Below are positions 63,857-64,000 of a stretch of 64,000 nt of DNA, one piece after another (the first letter of the stretch is position 1; each line of letters starts with the position of its first letter). The notes beneath the pieces are model-generated. The model saw nothing but the letters and a program-made list of their open reading frames with translations. It was not told where the DNA came from and made no database searches. Origin of the DNA: Knoellia sinensis KCTC 19936 (lineage in GTDB: Bacteria; Actinomycetota; Actinomycetes; Actinomycetales; Dermatophilaceae). A program made the position numbers and the translations under genes. The stretch spans positions 30,452 through 94,451 of the forward strand of contig NZ_AVPJ01000014.1 of NCBI RefSeq assembly GCF_000768705.1. Direction: 5' to 3'.

Positions 63857-64000
63857 AGGGTTCTCCCGGAGTTGGTCAAGCGGGTTGCGGGGACCACTCG
63901 GGGCCGTCACTCTTCTCTCGGGTCGGCACGAGCCGAAGCAGGAAGTGACCCCTCGGGGTTTCTTGGGTGGAGAAGAGTCCCGCGCGTGATCATGGGGAAG
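63857..64000. other. Non-coding segment at the window edge with an inverted repeat
   Basis: ACTCTTCTC (63909-63917) pairs with GAGAAGAGT (63970-63978), and CGGC-ACGA-GCCG lies between them. No ORF of note. It is part of the transposon cargo or of an RNA that continues past the edge. No copy of the end repeats is present. Confidence 0.4.

Larger units (their letters stand above)
53679..64000 (+). mobile_element. Tn7-like transposon, dnaB-proximal end and at least 10.3 kb
   Basis: TnsA, TnsB, TnsC and two TniQ proteins in the canonical order, with transcription leading away from the target gene. The proposed end is the TGT at 53679, the first bases past the dnaB stop, followed by two tandem 21-22-base repeats. 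Cargo begins after tniQ2 with an Arg-rich small ORF and a nuclease-like gene. The distal end was not found and must lie beyond 64,000. The octamer CGGCATAC/GTATGCCG, frequent in the rest of the window, is absent from it. Confidence 0.85.

Noticed and set aside
63857..64000. CRISPR array or distal transposon end at the window edge
   Set aside because: There is one inverted repeat only, with no regular direct repeats; no inverted copy of the GGGGTTC...TTTCA end repeats was found.
53679..64000. Element as a CRISPR-guided transposon
   Set aside because: No cas gene or array is visible; tnsA plus two TniQ proteins and position beside dnaB fit protein-guided targeting.

Overview
This window is high-GC actinobacterial chromosome. 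The pointers are an Lsr2 gene next to lysS, a split LigD-type end-joining pair, SigE-group ECF sigma factors, an F420/NADP-type reductase, a DesA3-type acyl desaturase with its ferredoxin reductase, and a dnaB that carries inteins. A member of the Micrococcales, perhaps Intrasporangiaceae, is the best guess; this is inference from gene content only. No rRNA, tRNA or CRISPR array was found.

Layout. 0-11.5 kb: an end-joining ligase and polymerase, two sigma/anti-sigma-like pairs, a vanadium haloperoxidase-like secreted protein, an FhuF-like Fe-S protein, lysS - small membrane protein - lsr2, an AAA ATPase and a MazF-type toxin-antitoxin pair. 11.6-19 kb: a tightly coupled myo-inositol catabolic operon in the order G-E-C-B-D-A. 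19-25.4 kb: a six-gene Mrp/Mnh Na+/H+ antiporter operon in which MnhA and MnhB are fused. 25.5-32.9 kb: vapBC, two tandem copies of a lipoprotein + OmpA-domain gene pair, a fatty-acyl desaturase and its electron-transfer partner. 33-41.6 kb: a BMP-type nucleoside ABC importer, a cupin, a thionucleoside/purine phosphorylase and a gamma-glutamyltransferase. 41.5-50.2 kb: an ABC-F protein, a MATE exporter, a TetR regulator with its divergent reductase, an M19-like secreted dipeptidase and small conserved genes. 50.2-53.7 kb: dnaB with two inteins, preceded by a cluster of DnaA-box-like 9-mers.

From 53.68 kb to the window end lies a Tn7-like transposon that begins directly after the dnaB stop codon: tnsA, tnsB, tnsC and two tniQ genes, all overlapping. 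They are followed by a small Arg-rich ORF and a large cargo gene with a PD-(D/E)XK-like nuclease motif. Only one end of the element is in the window. The dnaB-proximal placement, with tnsA next to the target gene, mirrors Tn7 next to glmS. It suggests a TniQ protein that recognises the 3' end of dnaB.

Three repeat signals cut across the window. Family A is a roughly 75-bp palindrome (four copies, three of them between convergent genes). Family B is another palindrome (four arms at three loci, two of the loci inside coding sequence and read in frame). The octamer CGGCATAC/GTATGCCG occurs at least 38 times up to 50.6 kb and never after that. Most operon junctions use ATGA or GTGA stop-start overlaps, which supports the chosen starts.
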